Shown here: piece after piece, positions 9,001 to 17,170 of the stretch
Layout of the letters: every line of letters begins with the position of its first letter
Position numbering within the stretch: position 1 is the stretch's first letter
Assembly (NCBI RefSeq): GCF_900101615.1
Contig: NZ_FMZX01000018.1
Coordinates: 31,414 to 95,413 of the forward strand
DNA: 64,000 bases
Reading direction: 5' to 3'
Origin: Belnapia rosea
GTDB taxonomy: Bacteria > Pseudomonadota > Alphaproteobacteria > Acetobacterales > Acetobacteraceae
Translations under genes and position numbers: made by a program
Notes under the pieces: generated by a model
Databases searched by the model: none
Told to the model about the DNA's origin: nothing
What the model saw: only the letters and a program-made list of their open reading frames with translations

Positions 9001-9061
9001 TCAGAGGCGCCCGAATGGGGTTTCTGGCGCGGTTGACAGCCATCAGGGCGCCCGAACGGGG
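9001..9061 (+). repeat. Two direct repeats about 42 bp apart upstream of hsp20
   Basis: Copies at 9001-9020 (TCAGAGGCGCCCGAATGGGG) and 9043-9061 (TCAGGGCGCCCGAACGGGG). Each holds a GGCGCC core. They differ by one inserted base and one substitution, and their starts are 42 bp apart, about four helical turns. This placement would suit a dimeric regulator on one DNA face, or a repeat unit in the leader RNA. Confidence 0.5.
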
Positions 9062-9063
9062 CC

Positions 9064-9121
9064 ATGAGGCGGCAGCCGCCGGCACAACCAGGACCTTGCT
9101 TCCTCCAAGGAGGTTCCGCGT
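9064..9121 (+). promoter_or_regulatory. ROSE-like RNA thermometer in the hsp20 leader
   Basis: A hairpin (GGCGG-CAG-CCGCC, 9068-9080) is followed by the segment CCTTGCTTCCTCCAAGGAGG (9094-9113). There the TTGCT-containing strand can pair with the AGGAGG ribosome site placed 8 bases before the ATG. A U(U/C)GCU strand masking the Shine-Dalgarno is the hallmark of ROSE thermometers, which control small heat-shock genes in Alphaproteobacteria. The structure is inferred by eye, not folded. Confidence 0.55.
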
Positions 9122-9601
9122 ATGAATACCCTTGATTTCGCCCCGCTGCTCCGCACCGCCATCGGCTTCGACCGGCTGGCCCGCACGCTCGAGACCGCGC
9201 GTGCCTCGCAGGATCCGCAGGGTTATCCCCCCTACAACATCGAGCGTGTCGGTGAGGACAGCTACGTCCTGACCATGGCCGTCGCCGGCTTCGGGCCGAA
9301 CGACCTCGAGATTGTGGCGCGGGACAACGTGCTGACCGTCTCTGGCCGTGCGCCGCAGACGGAGGAAGGCCGCAGCTACCTGCATCGTGGCATCGCGGGC
9401 CGCGCCTTCGAGCGCCGGTTCGCCCTGGCCGACCATATTGTGGTCGATGGCGCGAACCTGGAGCATGGCTTGCTGCAACTCGCCCTGAAGCGGGTGGTGC
9501 CCGAGGCGCTGAAGCCCCGCCGGATTCCGGTGCAGGCTGGCCGCCCGGCAATCCCTGCCGCGGTTGAGCAGGACCAGGCGCCGCAGGCCCAGGCCGCCTG
9601 A
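9122..9601 (+). CDS. Small heat shock protein, Hsp20/IbpA family
   Basis: A 159-residue cytoplasmic holdase chaperone. The alpha-crystallin domain spans about residues 35-130: PPYNIERVGEDSYVLTMAVAG opens it, NVLTVSGRA follows, and a C-terminal strand has LQLALKRVVPE. The extension contains PRRIPV, fitting the IxI/V-type anchor that links dimers into oligomers. The tail is Ala/Gln-rich. The ATG at 9122 has an ideal AAGGAGG site that may be masked by the thermometer upstream, so heat-dependent translation is likely. A perfect terminator follows. Confidence 0.92.
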   Translation: MNTLDFAPLLRTAIGFDRLARTLETARASQDPQGYPPYNIERVGEDSYVLTMAVAGFGPNDLEIVARDNVLTVSGRAPQTEEGRSYLHRGIAGRAFERRFALADHIVVDGANLEHGLLQLALKRVVPEALKPRRIPVQAGRPAIPAAVEQDQAPQAQAA

Positions 9602-9638
9602 CGCTTCGGCGGCCTGATCACGGCAGCCGTACCGACCG

Positions 9639-9667
9639 GCCGGCGGGGGCAACCCCGCCGGCTTTTT
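9639..9667 (+). terminator. Rho-independent terminator of hsp20
   Basis: A perfect 10-bp stem (GCCGGCGGGG / CCCCGCCGGC) closed by a GCAA tetraloop and followed by five T. It lies between hsp20 and the convergent DUF1192 gene. Confidence 0.9.
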
Positions 9668-9682
9668 CATGGCCGGATCAGG

Positions 9683-9871
9683 TCAGGGCCGGCGGAAGAA
9701 GCTGTCCGCGGCGTTGCGATGCTTCTCGCGCGCGGTGATGGCCGCCTCGGCCCGGGCGATCTCAGCCTGCAGGGCCGCGATGTAGCGTTGCAATTCCGCC
9801 ACGCCCCACATATCGAGCACAGCCGGGGTGAAGGAATTCCTCCGCGAATGCGGGCTTTCCTCTTCGATCAT
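9683..9871 (-). CDS. DUF1192 family small protein
   Basis: A 62-residue protein of the alphaproteobacterial DUF1192 family, function unknown. It has an acidic start (MIEEESP) and a central amphipathic helix, likely coiled coil (ELQRYIAALQAEIARAEAAI, about residues 27-46). The basic end KHRNAADSFF matches the family's conserved RxAADxFF tail. Length is normal for the family. It is transcribed toward hsp20 and may use the opposite strand of that terminator. Confidence 0.8.
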   Translation of the reverse strand: MIEEESPHSRRNSFTPAVLDMWGVAELQRYIAALQAEIARAEAAITAREKHRNAADSFFRRP

Positions 9872-10002
9872 GCGGTCACTCTCCCGTTCGGCGGGCTTTG
9901 ACCCCGCCCAATGTGGCCTCTATATGCCACGCCAAGCCGCGGTGGGGGTGCCAGCCGTTTCCGGTCCCAGCCCCAATGGCACTGCTCTGATAGGTTCGCT
10001 CC

Positions 10003-10578
10003 ATGACCCAGCCGTTGATGCCGAAGGCCACCGCCGTGTGGCTGATCGACAAGACTTCCCTGACCTTCGAACAGGTCGCCGATTTCGTGGGCATGCATCC
10101 GCTGGAAGTCCAGGCCATCGCCGATGGCGAGGTCGCCCAGGGCATCATCGGTTACGATCCGGTGCTGAACGGCCAGCTTACCCGGGAGGAGATCGCGCGC
10201 TGCGAGGCCGATCCGGCGTTGCGCCTGCAGATCCAGTCCTCGAGCCTCCCGGCGCCGAAGGCCCGCGGCAAGGGCGCCCGCTATACGCCCGTATCCAAGC
10301 GCAACGATCGTCCCGATGGTATCGCCTGGCTGATCCGCAACCATCCGCAGCTTTCGGATGTGACGATCGGCAAGCTCCTCGGCACCACCAAGGACACCAT
10401 CGCCAAGGTGCGCGACCGGACGCATTGGAACAGCGCCAACATCAAGCCGCGGGATCCTGTCATCCTCGGGCTTTGCAGCCAGTCCGACCTCAACGCCGCG
10501 CTGATCGCCGCGGGGGAGCGCCCGGGCAGCGTGCCGCCGGCGCCGCTGCCGGATGCGGCCGAAGACTCTGCGGCGTGA
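10003..10578 (+). CDS. trcR: Cell cycle transcriptional regulator TrcR (DUF1013)
   Basis: A 191-residue protein of the DUF1013 family, conserved across Alphaproteobacteria and named TrcR from Caulobacter cell-cycle work. The N-terminal half shows the invariant MPKATAVWLIDKTSLTFEQ and HPLEVQAIADGEVAQGI stretches. The C-terminal half has a helix-turn-helix-like region (DVTIGKLLGTTKDTIAKVRD) and ends RTHWNSANIKPRDPV before LGLCSQ. It probably binds DNA or RNA polymerase. A Pro/Ala tail of about 25 residues is variable. Confidence 0.88.
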   Translation: MTQPLMPKATAVWLIDKTSLTFEQVADFVGMHPLEVQAIADGEVAQGIIGYDPVLNGQLTREEIARCEADPALRLQIQSSSLPAPKARGKGARYTPVSKRNDRPDGIAWLIRNHPQLSDVTIGKLLGTTKDTIAKVRDRTHWNSANIKPRDPVILGLCSQSDLNAALIAAGERPGSVPPAPLPDAAEDSAA

Positions 10579-10617
10579 GGATCGCGGCGCGGCCGCTATG
10601 GGCCGCGCCGCCGCCGC

Positions 10618-10788
10618 TCAGTTCGCCCGTCTCAGTTTTTCGATCTCTTCCCGCAGCCGCAGCTTCTCCCGCTTGAGTCGCGCCAGCTCCAGCTCATCCG
10701 GCCGGGGACGGGCGCCCTGCGCGCCGATCTCCCGCTCGAGGATGGCATGCTTGTCTTCAAGGGACCGGAGCCGTGGCGAAGTCATCAT
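10618..10788 (-). CDS. DUF465 (YdcH-like) small helical protein
   Basis: A 56-residue, almost fully helical protein (LEDKHAILEREIG then DELELARLKREKLRLREEI), matching the DUF465/YdcH pattern of a heptad helix with a conserved LKREKLRLK-type core. Function in the family is unknown. The first of two adjacent ATG codons (10788) has a GGAG site 8 bases upstream. It is divergent from a second DUF465 gene 145 bp away. Confidence 0.75.
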   Translation of the reverse strand: MMTSPRLRSLEDKHAILEREIGAQGARPRPDELELARLKREKLRLREEIEKLRRAN

Positions 10789-10933
10789 GCGGACATCTCC
10801 TTTTCCGTCCAGGAATGCGCCAGGCGAAAAGCGGCGGTTCGCCCGCTGTTGCGCCCGCGCCGGGGCATGGTAATGGCGTCCGCGCTTCGAATGCATCCTT
10901 TCCTTCACCGTCCAGCCACGAGCCTGCACACCG

Positions 10934-11134
10934 ATGCTCGATGACCGAGACAGCCTGCTGCGACGCCTGCATGAGATGCGGAGCGAGCACCGCGACCTGG
11001 ACACGGTCATTGCCCGGCTGTCGGACAGCCTGGCTGACCAGCTCCAGGTGCAGCGGCTGAAAAAGCGCAAGCTGAAGCTGAAGGACGAGATCACCTGGCT
11101 GGAAAGCCGGCTCCTCCCCGACATCATCGCCTGA
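10934..11134 (+). CDS. DUF465 (YdcH-like) small helical protein
   Basis: A 66-residue helical protein with the DUF465 core QRLKKRKLKLKDEITWLES preceded by a heptad segment (LHEMRSEHRDLDTVIARL). It is a paralogue of the gene at 10618-10788 on the opposite strand. It lies only 12 bp before purE and may share its transcript. Function is unknown. Confidence 0.75.
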   Translation: MLDDRDSLLRRLHEMRSEHRDLDTVIARLSDSLADQLQVQRLKKRKLKLKDEITWLESRLLPDIIA

Positions 11135-11146
11135 AGGGCGCCCCGC

Positions 11147-11641
11147 ATGGCCATGGACCCCTCCACGCCGCTGGTCGGCGTCATCATGGGCAGCCGTTCC
11201 GACTGGGAGACCATGCGGCATGCGGCGGAGGTGCTGGAGAAGCTCGGCATCCCACACGAGACCCGCGTCGTCTCCGCCCACCGCACGCCGGAGCGGCTGC
11301 ATGGCTATGCGGCCGAGGCACGCGGGCGCGGGCTGAAGGTCATCATCGCCGGCGCCGGCGGGGCCGCGCATCTGCCGGGCATGGCGGCGGCTATGACACC
11401 GCTGCCGGTGCTCGGCGTTCCCGTCGAGAGCCATGCGCTGAAGGGCATGGATAGCCTGCTGTCGATCGTCCAGATGCCTGGCGGCGTTCCGGTCGGCACG
11501 CTGGCGATCGGCAAGGCCGGCGCGATCAATGCCGGGCTGCTGGCGGCCTCCATACTGGCGCTGGCCGACCCGGATCTCGCCGGCCGGCTCGATGCCTGGC
11601 GCGCCTCGCAGACGGCCGGCGTGCCGGAGGAGCCGGCGTGA
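11147..11641 (+). CDS. purE: N5-carboxyaminoimidazole ribonucleotide mutase PurE
   Basis: A 164-residue class I PurE that converts N5-CAIR to CAIR in purine synthesis. It has [10 protein letters not shown] (substrate loop), SAHRTPERL with the catalytic His, and [12 protein letters not shown]. The first ATG (11147) sits after AAGGG; a second ATG two codons on is also possible. Its stop overlaps the purK GTG start (GTGA), as is common for this pair. Confidence 0.96.
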   Translation: MAMDPSTPLVGVIMGSRSDWETMRHAAEVLEKLGIPHETRVVSAHRTPERLHGYAAEARGRGLKVIIAGAGGAAHLPGMAAAMTPLPVLGVPVESHALKGMDSLLSIVQMPGGVPVGTLAIGKAGAINAGLLAASILALADPDLAGRLDAWRASQTAGVPEEPA

Positions 11642-12759
11642 GCCGCTCGCTTCCGCCCGGCGGCACCATCGGCATCCTGGGTGGCGGCCAGCTCGGCCGG
11701 ATGTCGGCCATGGCGGCGGCGCGGCTCGGTTATCGTTGCCATGTCTATGCCCCCGAGGCGGAAAGCCCCGGGATGCAGGTGGCCGCCGCTGCGACCGTCG
11801 CACCGTACGAGGATGACGCGGCCCTCACCCGCTTTGCGGCCGCGGTCGATGTCGTCACCTTCGAATTCGAGAATATCCCCGCCGAGACGCTGGCGACGCT
11901 CGCCCCTCTTGCCCCTTGCCGCCCTGGCGTCGAGGTGCTGCGGGTCTGCCAGGACCGGCTGGCCGAAAAGGATTTCCTCCAGCGCGCCGGAGTACCGGTG
12001 GCACCCTGGCGGGCGGTCGAGGATCTCGCCGGGCTCGAGGCGGCGATCGCCGTGATCGGCCTGCCTGCGGTGCTGAAGACAACACGGCTCGGTTATGACG
12101 GGCGCGGCCAGGCCGTGATCCGCCATCCCGGGGAGGCAGCCGCCGCCTTTGCCCGGCTGGCACCGAAGCCGCTGATCCTCGAAGCCTTCGTCCCCTTCGT
12201 GGCCGAGGTCTCCGCCATTGCCGCCCGCGGCGAGGATGGCGCTGCAGCAGTTTATGACGCGGTCGAGAATCGGCACCGCGACCACATCCTCGATCTGAGC
12301 TTCGCTCCGGCCCGGCTGCCGGCACCGGTCGCGGAGGCTGCGCGGGGCCATGCGCAGCGGGTGGCGGAGGCGCTCGGCTTGGTCGGCGTGCTGGCGCTCG
12401 AGATGTTCCTGCTACCAGATGGCCAGCTGCTGGGGAACGAGATTGCCCCGCGGCCTCATAATTCCGGCCATTGGACCATGGACGGGTGCGCTGCCAGCCA
12501 GTTCGAGCAGCATGTTCGTGCCGTAGCCGGGTTGCCGCTCGCCTCACCGGCCCGGCATCACGATGTCGTCATGAAGAATCTGGTCGGGCCGGATGGGCTG
12601 GCACGCTGGCCGGCCCTGCTGCGCACCACCGATGTCGTGCCCCACTGGTACGGCAAGTCGGAGGCTCGCTCCGGCCGAAAACTCGGCCATGCCAATCGGT
12701 TGTTGGCCCTTGGCAGCCTCTCTACCCTCGAGGATGAAGCGGCCCTGCGCGGGCTGTGA
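11638..12759 (+). CDS. purK: N5-carboxyaminoimidazole ribonucleotide synthase PurK
   Basis: A 373-residue ATP-grasp enzyme that makes N5-CAIR from AIR, ATP and bicarbonate and feeds PurE. The N-terminus has the nucleotide-fold motif [13 protein letters not shown]. The ATP-grasp core includes [13 protein letters not shown], and the family signature [15 protein letters not shown] closes the active site. Translation starts at a GTG overlapping the purE stop. Length and motifs are complete. Confidence 0.96.
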   Translation: MSRSLPPGGTIGILGGGQLGRMSAMAAARLGYRCHVYAPEAESPGMQVAAAATVAPYEDDAALTRFAAAVDVVTFEFENIPAETLATLAPLAPCRPGVEVLRVCQDRLAEKDFLQRAGVPVAPWRAVEDLAGLEAAIAVIGLPAVLKTTRLGYDGRGQAVIRHPGEAAAAFARLAPKPLILEAFVPFVAEVSAIAARGEDGAAAVYDAVENRHRDHILDLSFAPARLPAPVAEAARGHAQRVAEALGLVGVLALEMFLLPDGQLLGNEIAPRPHNSGHWTMDGCAASQFEQHVRAVAGLPLASPARHHDVVMKNLVGPDGLARWPALLRTTDVVPHWYGKSEARSGRKLGHANRLLALGSLSTLEDEAALRGL

Positions 12760-12777
12760 CGTATTTGCCATCCCACG

Positions 12778-12797
12778 CTGTGGCACGTCTGCCACAT
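12778..12797. repeat. Inverted repeat CTGTGGC-N6-GCCACA upstream of ompA-like gene 1
   Basis: CTGTGGC, six bases, then GCCACAT, located 136 bp before the ATG at 12934. The same element with the same spacing precedes the second OmpA-like gene (14096-14115). It may be a regulator binding site. No T-run is present, so it is not a good purK terminator. Confidence 0.5.
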
Positions 12798-12933
12798 CGA
12801 TGCGGAATTGGTTGGGAACCCGATGCAGGTATGCGCTTGCGGTGCTAGGTTCCCTGGACGCAGCGCTGTCGCCGCCTCAACTTCGCGGTAGGGCGTGGCG
12901 ACACAGGCGTTTTTTGATCGAGGAGAGATTTCG

Positions 12934-13980
12934 ATGACCCTCAGGAAGGCCCTTCTGGCCGCGACGGTGCTGGCGTTGCCGGTCGCCGCGCAGGCGCAGC
13001 CGGTCTCCGGCCTCTATATCGGGGCCGGCGGTGGTCTGAACATCCACCAGGATTCGAACAACAACGGCGTCAAGACGAAGTTCGACGACATCGGCGCCGT
13101 TGGCCTGGCATCCATCGGCTGGGGCTTCGGCAACGGTCTCCGCGCGGAGATCGAGGGCAGCTTCCGCAGCAACGACATCCGCAGCCTGAACGGCGGTGGC
13201 CGCACCGGTAACAGCGGCTACTTCCGCAACTATGCCGCGATGGCGAATGTCCTCTATGACTTCAACCTCGGCCTGCCGGTCATCCCGTATCTCGGCGTCG
13301 GCGTCGGCTATGGCTGGGTGGATGTGGACAAGGCGAACATCGCCGGCCCCGGCGGCAGCCGCTACCGGATCGAGGACGTCGATGGCAACCTCGCCTATCA
13401 GGGCATTGCCGGCATGGCCTTCGCGCTGCCGGTTCCCGGCCTGGCGCTGACCGCCGAGTACCGCTTCTTCGGTACGCTTGAGCCGAAGCTGAACATCGAC
13501 CGCACCAGCGTCGTGGGCGCTCCGGGCGGCACCTACAAGCCGACCAACTACAACCACAGCGCGCTGATCGGCATTCGCTATGCCTTCAACACGCCGGTTG
13601 CCCCGCCGCCGCCGGCCCCGGTGCCGCCGGTGACGACGGCGCCCGAGGTGGCCCGTACCTACCTGGTGTTCTTCGACTGGGATCGTGCGGACCTGACCGA
13701 CCGCGCCCGGCAGATCATCTCCGAGGCCGCCGGCGCCGCCCGCCGCGTCTCCTCGACCCGCATCGAAGTGGCCGGCCATGCCGACCGCTCGGGCACCCCG
13801 CAGTACAACCAGCGCCTGTCGCAGCGCCGCGCCGATGCGGTTGCGGCCGAGCTGGTTCGCCAGGGCGTGAGCCGGAACGAGATCGCGGTCACCGCCTTCG
13901 GCGAGAGCCGCCCGCTGGTTCCGACCGCCGATGGCGTGCGCGAGCCGCAGAACCGCCGCGTCGAGATCGTGCTGCGCTAA
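12934..13980 (+). CDS. OmpA-like outer membrane protein 1
   Basis: A 348-residue protein with a signal peptide (residues 1-22, cut at AQA) and an N-terminal eight-strand type beta-barrel (about 25-215; aromatic strands such as ASIGWGFGNGLRAEIEG and LTAEYRFFGTL). A Pro-rich linker (PPPPAPVPPV) follows, then a C-terminal OmpA peptidoglycan-binding domain (about 235-348). That domain shows YLVFFDWDRADLT, VAGHADRSGTPQYN and NRRVEIVL, with the Asp and Arg that hold diaminopimelate. It would anchor the outer membrane to the wall. The ATG at 12934 follows AGGAGAG. It is followed by its own terminator and a tandem paralogue. Confidence 0.92.
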   Translation: MTLRKALLAATVLALPVAAQAQPVSGLYIGAGGGLNIHQDSNNNGVKTKFDDIGAVGLASIGWGFGNGLRAEIEGSFRSNDIRSLNGGGRTGNSGYFRNYAAMANVLYDFNLGLPVIPYLGVGVGYGWVDVDKANIAGPGGSRYRIEDVDGNLAYQGIAGMAFALPVPGLALTAEYRFFGTLEPKLNIDRTSVVGAPGGTYKPTNYNHSALIGIRYAFNTPVAPPPPAPVPPVTTAPEVARTYLVFFDWDRADLTDRARQIISEAAGAARRVSSTRIEVAGHADRSGTPQYNQRLSQRRADAVAAELVRQGVSRNEIAVTAFGESRPLVPTADGVREPQNRRVEIVLR

Positions 13981-14010
13981 GCGGCACCTTCTCCTCTCGG
14001 AGACAAGGAA

Positions 14011-14037
14011 GGGGCGCCTCCGGGCGCCCCTTTTTTT
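14011..14037 (+). terminator. Rho-independent terminator of ompA-like gene 1
   Basis: Stem GGGGCGCC / GGCGCCCC with a TCCG loop and seven T. It lies 30 bp after the stop. The terminator after the tandem paralogue has the same stem. Confidence 0.9.
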
Positions 14038-14095
14038 GTGCCTGGATGCCTGTCCTGCGACAAAACCCCGCCTTCAGTCTCGCCACGTAACTGAA

Positions 14096-14115
14096 CTGTG
14101 GCTTGGCTGCCACAG
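14096..14115. repeat. Inverted repeat CTGTGGC-N6-GCCACAG upstream of ompA-like gene 2
   Basis: A perfect 7-bp inverted repeat with a six-base spacer, 128 bp before the ATG at 14244. It matches the element upstream of the first paralogue in both arms and spacing, while the surrounding sequence differs. This suggests retention by selection. Confidence 0.5.
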
Positions 14116-14243
14116 TGCTGCAGGTCGCGTTTTCGGCACTGAACTGCGCCCCAAATTTATTCTTCATGTCAGGGAACGCAGCCCGCGTCCGAACCGGATG
14201 GCCGGTCCCCGACGGGATGTGTCTCTTGCTTGGAGCAATAGGA

Positions 14244-15413
14244 ATGAGTCTCAAAAGGGCCCTGCTGGCCACCGCCCTGGTGTCGGCTCCCTTGCTGGCA
14301 TCGATCAGCACCGCCAGCGCTCAGCCGGTGACCGGCCTCTACATCGGCGTCGGTGCCGGTGCGAACTGGGTCAACAACCCGGCGAAGGTTGATCTCAGCG
14401 GCGATGTCCAGGCGGGCAATTTCGGCTTGCCGGAGAACACCCGCATCAACAATGTCGGCAAGCTCAACTTCGATCTGGGCTGGACCGGCGTCGCCAGCAT
14501 CGGCTGGGGCTTCGGCAACGGGTTCCGGGCCGAAATCGAGGGCAACTTCCGCGAGAACCAGGTCGACAGCATCCGTGGCTTCGGTCTGGCGCCTGTCGGC
14601 CGTACCGGTGGCTTCCAGCGCACCTACGGCGTGATGGCGAACGTCTTCTACGACTTTGACTTCGCCAATTTCGGCCTCGGCCAGAGCATCTTCCAGCCCT
14701 ATGTCGGCGTCGGCGCGGGTTATGCCTGGACCGATTGGGGCAACATCCGTGGCCAGAGCGCCAATGGCCTGGTCATCCACTCGAACGACGACAATGGCCA
14801 GTTCGCCTATCAGGGCATCGTCGGCGTGGCGACCCCGCTCACCTGGCTTGGCGTTACCGGCCTGACGCTGACGGCGGAATACCGCTTCTTCGGCACCCTC
14901 CAGCCGGAGCAGTTCACCACCATCAGCACCCCGCAGGGCCAGGTCGTCTCCGCGGGCAAGGTCGAGTCGGACAACTACAACCACTCGGTCCTGCTTGGCG
15001 TTCGCTACGCGCTGTTCCAGCCGCCGCCGGCCCCGCCGCCGGTCGTCGCCGCTCCGCCGACGGCCGCCCCGGCCCCGGCCCCGGCCCGCACCTACCTCGT
15101 GTTCTTCGACTGGGATCGGGCGGACCTCACCACCCGCGCCCGCGAGATCATCAGCGAGGCGGCGCAGAACTCCCGCCGCGTGCAGGCGACGCGCATCGAA
15201 GTGGCCGGCCATGCCGACCGCTCCGGCACGCCGCAGTACAACCAGCGCCTCTCCGAGCGGCGTGCCCAGGCCGTTGCCGCCGAGCTGGTGGCCCAGGGCA
15301 TCAGCCGCAACGAGATCAGCGTGACGGCTTTCGGCGAGAGCCGCCCGCTGGTCCCGACCGCGGATGGCGTGCGCGAGCCGCAGAACCGCCGCGTCGAGAT
15401 CGTGCTGCGCTAA
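14244..15413 (+). CDS. OmpA-like outer membrane protein 2 (tandem paralogue)
   Basis: A 389-residue paralogue of the upstream OmpA-like protein. It has a signal peptide with a cut near ASAQ at residue 29 and a beta-barrel (about 30-245) with longer loops than its neighbour. An Ala/Pro linker and an OmpA domain nearly identical to that of gene 1 follow (YLVFFDWDRADLT, HADRSGTPQYNQRL, NRRVEIVLR). The frame is open from 14103, but the ATG at 14244 gives a normal signal peptide. The two genes clearly arose by duplication, with barrel loops diverging faster than the wall-binding domain. Confidence 0.92.
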   Translation: MSLKRALLATALVSAPLLASISTASAQPVTGLYIGVGAGANWVNNPAKVDLSGDVQAGNFGLPENTRINNVGKLNFDLGWTGVASIGWGFGNGFRAEIEGNFRENQVDSIRGFGLAPVGRTGGFQRTYGVMANVFYDFDFANFGLGQSIFQPYVGVGAGYAWTDWGNIRGQSANGLVIHSNDDNGQFAYQGIVGVATPLTWLGVTGLTLTAEYRFFGTLQPEQFTTISTPQGQVVSAGKVESDNYNHSVLLGVRYALFQPPPAPPPVVAAPPTAAPAPAPARTYLVFFDWDRADLTTRAREIISEAAQNSRRVQATRIEVAGHADRSGTPQYNQRLSERRAQAVAAELVAQGISRNEISVTAFGESRPLVPTADGVREPQNRRVEIVLR

Positions 15414-15440
15414 GCAGCACCGTCCAGGCAGGAACAGGAA

Positions 15441-15464
15441 GGGGCGCCCTCGGGCGCCCCTTTT
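15441..15464 (+). terminator. Rho-independent terminator of ompA-like gene 2
   Basis: Stem GGGGCGCC / GGCGCCCC with a CTCG loop and four T. The stem is the same as after the first paralogue, so the terminator was probably duplicated with the gene. Confidence 0.88.
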
Positions 15465-15545
15465 CTATATCAGCTCTATGTCAGCGGAGATGCTGGCGCC
15501 CTGGTCCTTGAAGCGTCACCCGGACACCGCGGCAGTGATTGGTGG

Positions 15546-16541
15546 CTACAAGAAATCCAGCAGCATCGCCACCAGCGGCTTGTCCGCCGGCGGCATGGCA
15601 TAGCCGCCCATCTGCTGCGGCCGGACCCAGGCCAGTGCTTGCCCCTCCACCGGCCGTATGGTCCCGCCCCATTTGCGGCAGAGATAGAGCGGCATCATGA
15701 GGTGGAAAGCCTCGTAGCCATGAGAGGCGAAGGTGAAGGGCGCGAGGCAGCTCTCGCTGACATCGATGTCGAGCTCCTCCTTGAGCTCGCGGATCAGCGC
15801 CGCCTCCGGACTCTCGCCCGGCTTCACCTTGCCGCCGGGGAACTCCCATAACCCCGCCAGCGGCTTGCCTTCCGGCCGGCGGGCCAGCAGCACCCGACCA
15901 TCCGCATCGACCAGCGCCACGGCGGCGACGAGCAGGATGGGCTTCTCCACCCGCGGGGTTTCCGGCGGGGGCGCCAGCAGGGCCTCCCGCCCGGCACGGA
16001 ACAGGCGCACCGGCATCGGTCCGCCACGGGAGATAAAGGTCTGCATCGCCTCTCCGGCCGGCTGCAGACCAACACGCTGCAACACCGCCGCCGAGCGCGC
16101 ATTGTCCTTCAGCGCGCTGGCATGGATGCCGGTGAGGCCGAGTGTCTCCAGCGCCCAGCGGCAGAGGGCCGCAGCCGCTTCCGTCGCCACGCCATGGCCC
16201 CAGAATTTCCGCCCGACCCAGTAGCCGAGCTCGGCCTGTTTGCGATCCGAATCGAGGGTCAGCGCCACGCAGCCGACCAGCCGTTCAACCGGCCCCTCGG
16301 ATCCGTCCTCCTCGCCGACGATTGCCAGGTGCCAGGCGTCCCCGGCCGCGATCTGTGCCCAGGTGGAGCGGACCCACTCCTCGGCGCGCGCGAGCTCATA
16401 GGGATATCGGACGCGAGCGAGGTTCTTCGCCACCTCCCAGTCATTCACCAGGCGATGCAGCGCCGTGGCATCCTCGGCCCTGAGCACGCGAAGGATCAGG
16501 CGCTCCGTACGCAGCGGCGGAAAATCGGGCGGCGATGTCAC
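15546..16541 (-). CDS. GNAT acetyltransferase - Nudix (MutT-type) hydrolase fusion
   Basis: A 331-residue two-domain protein. Residues 8-180 form a RimJ-type GNAT domain ([11 protein letters not shown], then the acetyl-CoA loop [13 protein letters not shown]). Residues 200-331 form a MutT-like Nudix hydrolase, with the box starting [18 protein letters not shown] and the metal-binding REL-KEE at 251-256. The box's last Gly is Asp258. The hydrolase half also has [10 protein letters not shown], usual in 8-oxo-dGTP diphosphatases. The GNAT substrate is unknown. The start is GTG at 16541. Mutagenesis-avoidance activity is likely for the second half. Confidence 0.85.
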   Translation of the reverse strand: MTSPPDFPPLRTERLILRVLRAEDATALHRLVNDWEVAKNLARVRYPYELARAEEWVRSTWAQIAAGDAWHLAIVGEEDGSEGPVERLVGCVALTLDSDRKQAELGYWVGRKFWGHGVATEAAAALCRWALETLGLTGIHASALKDNARSAAVLQRVGLQPAGEAMQTFISRGGPMPVRLFRAGREALLAPPPETPRVEKPILLVAAVALVDADGRVLLARRPEGKPLAGLWEFPGGKVKPGESPEAALIRELKEELDIDVSESCLAPFTFASHGYEAFHLMMPLYLCRKWGGTIRPVEGQALAWVRPQQMGGYAMPPADKPLVAMLLDFL

Positions 16542-16623
16542 GATGGCAGGGGACCCCGGTGACGGTTGCGACAGGACGCTTCGGCCGGGATGGGTCAGGC
16601 CAGGATCACCGCGGAGAGGCGGC

Positions 16624-16699
<76 letters not shown>

Positions 16700-16737
16700 G
16701 TACCAGACCAGCGGGCTTGGGGTCCCGCAGGGCGCGC

Positions 16738-16766
16738 TAGATGCCCCCGCTAGAACGCGAAGTCAA
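16738..16766 (-). promoter_or_regulatory. Promoter of tRNA-Ala
   Basis: On the minus strand: TTGACT (16766-16761), a 17-bp spacer, CATCTA (16743-16738). The tRNA begins about 39 bp downstream of the -10 box. The -35 and spacing are excellent. Confidence 0.65.
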
Positions 16767-16858
16767 GCCCGCTTGTCCGGCGGCTGGCCCGTCTTTAGGT
16801 TGCGCCCGCGTTCCCACGGCTCCGTCCCAAAGCCCCATTCTCAATCAAGGTCATCGGC

Positions 16859-17170
16859 ATGTTCCTGGATGTGGTGTTCTTCCTGGCCGGCGCTGTGCTG
16901 GACCTGCTCTGGTGGGCGGTGATGCTCGCCGTGGTGGTCCAGCTGCTGGTCAATTTCGGCGTACTCGACACCCGCAACCGCATCGTCTGGACCATCGCGG
17001 ATTTTCTCTACCGGGTGACGGAGCCACTTTTCGGCCGTGTGCGCCGCGTGCTGCCGAATTTCGGTCCGGTCGATCTCTCGCCGCTGGTGGTGCTGCTGCT
17101 GATCACTGCCTGCCAGATGCTGCTCGGCGCCATCCGCCGTTCGCTGCTGGTCAACGGGATGTATTTTTGA
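16859..17170 (+). CDS. YggT family integral membrane protein
   Basis: A 103-residue inner-membrane protein with two hydrophobic regions (residues 5-32 and 72-92) and the family motif between them (DFLYRVTEPLFGRVRRVLPN). The YggT family is linked to osmotic tolerance and membrane organisation, but its exact role is unsettled. It is the first gene of a run with DUF167 and folD, and its stop overlaps the next start as TTGA. Confidence 0.88.
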   Translation: MFLDVVFFLAGAVLDLLWWAVMLAVVVQLLVNFGVLDTRNRIVWTIADFLYRVTEPLFGRVRRVLPNFGPVDLSPLVVLLLITACQMLLGAIRRSLLVNGMYF

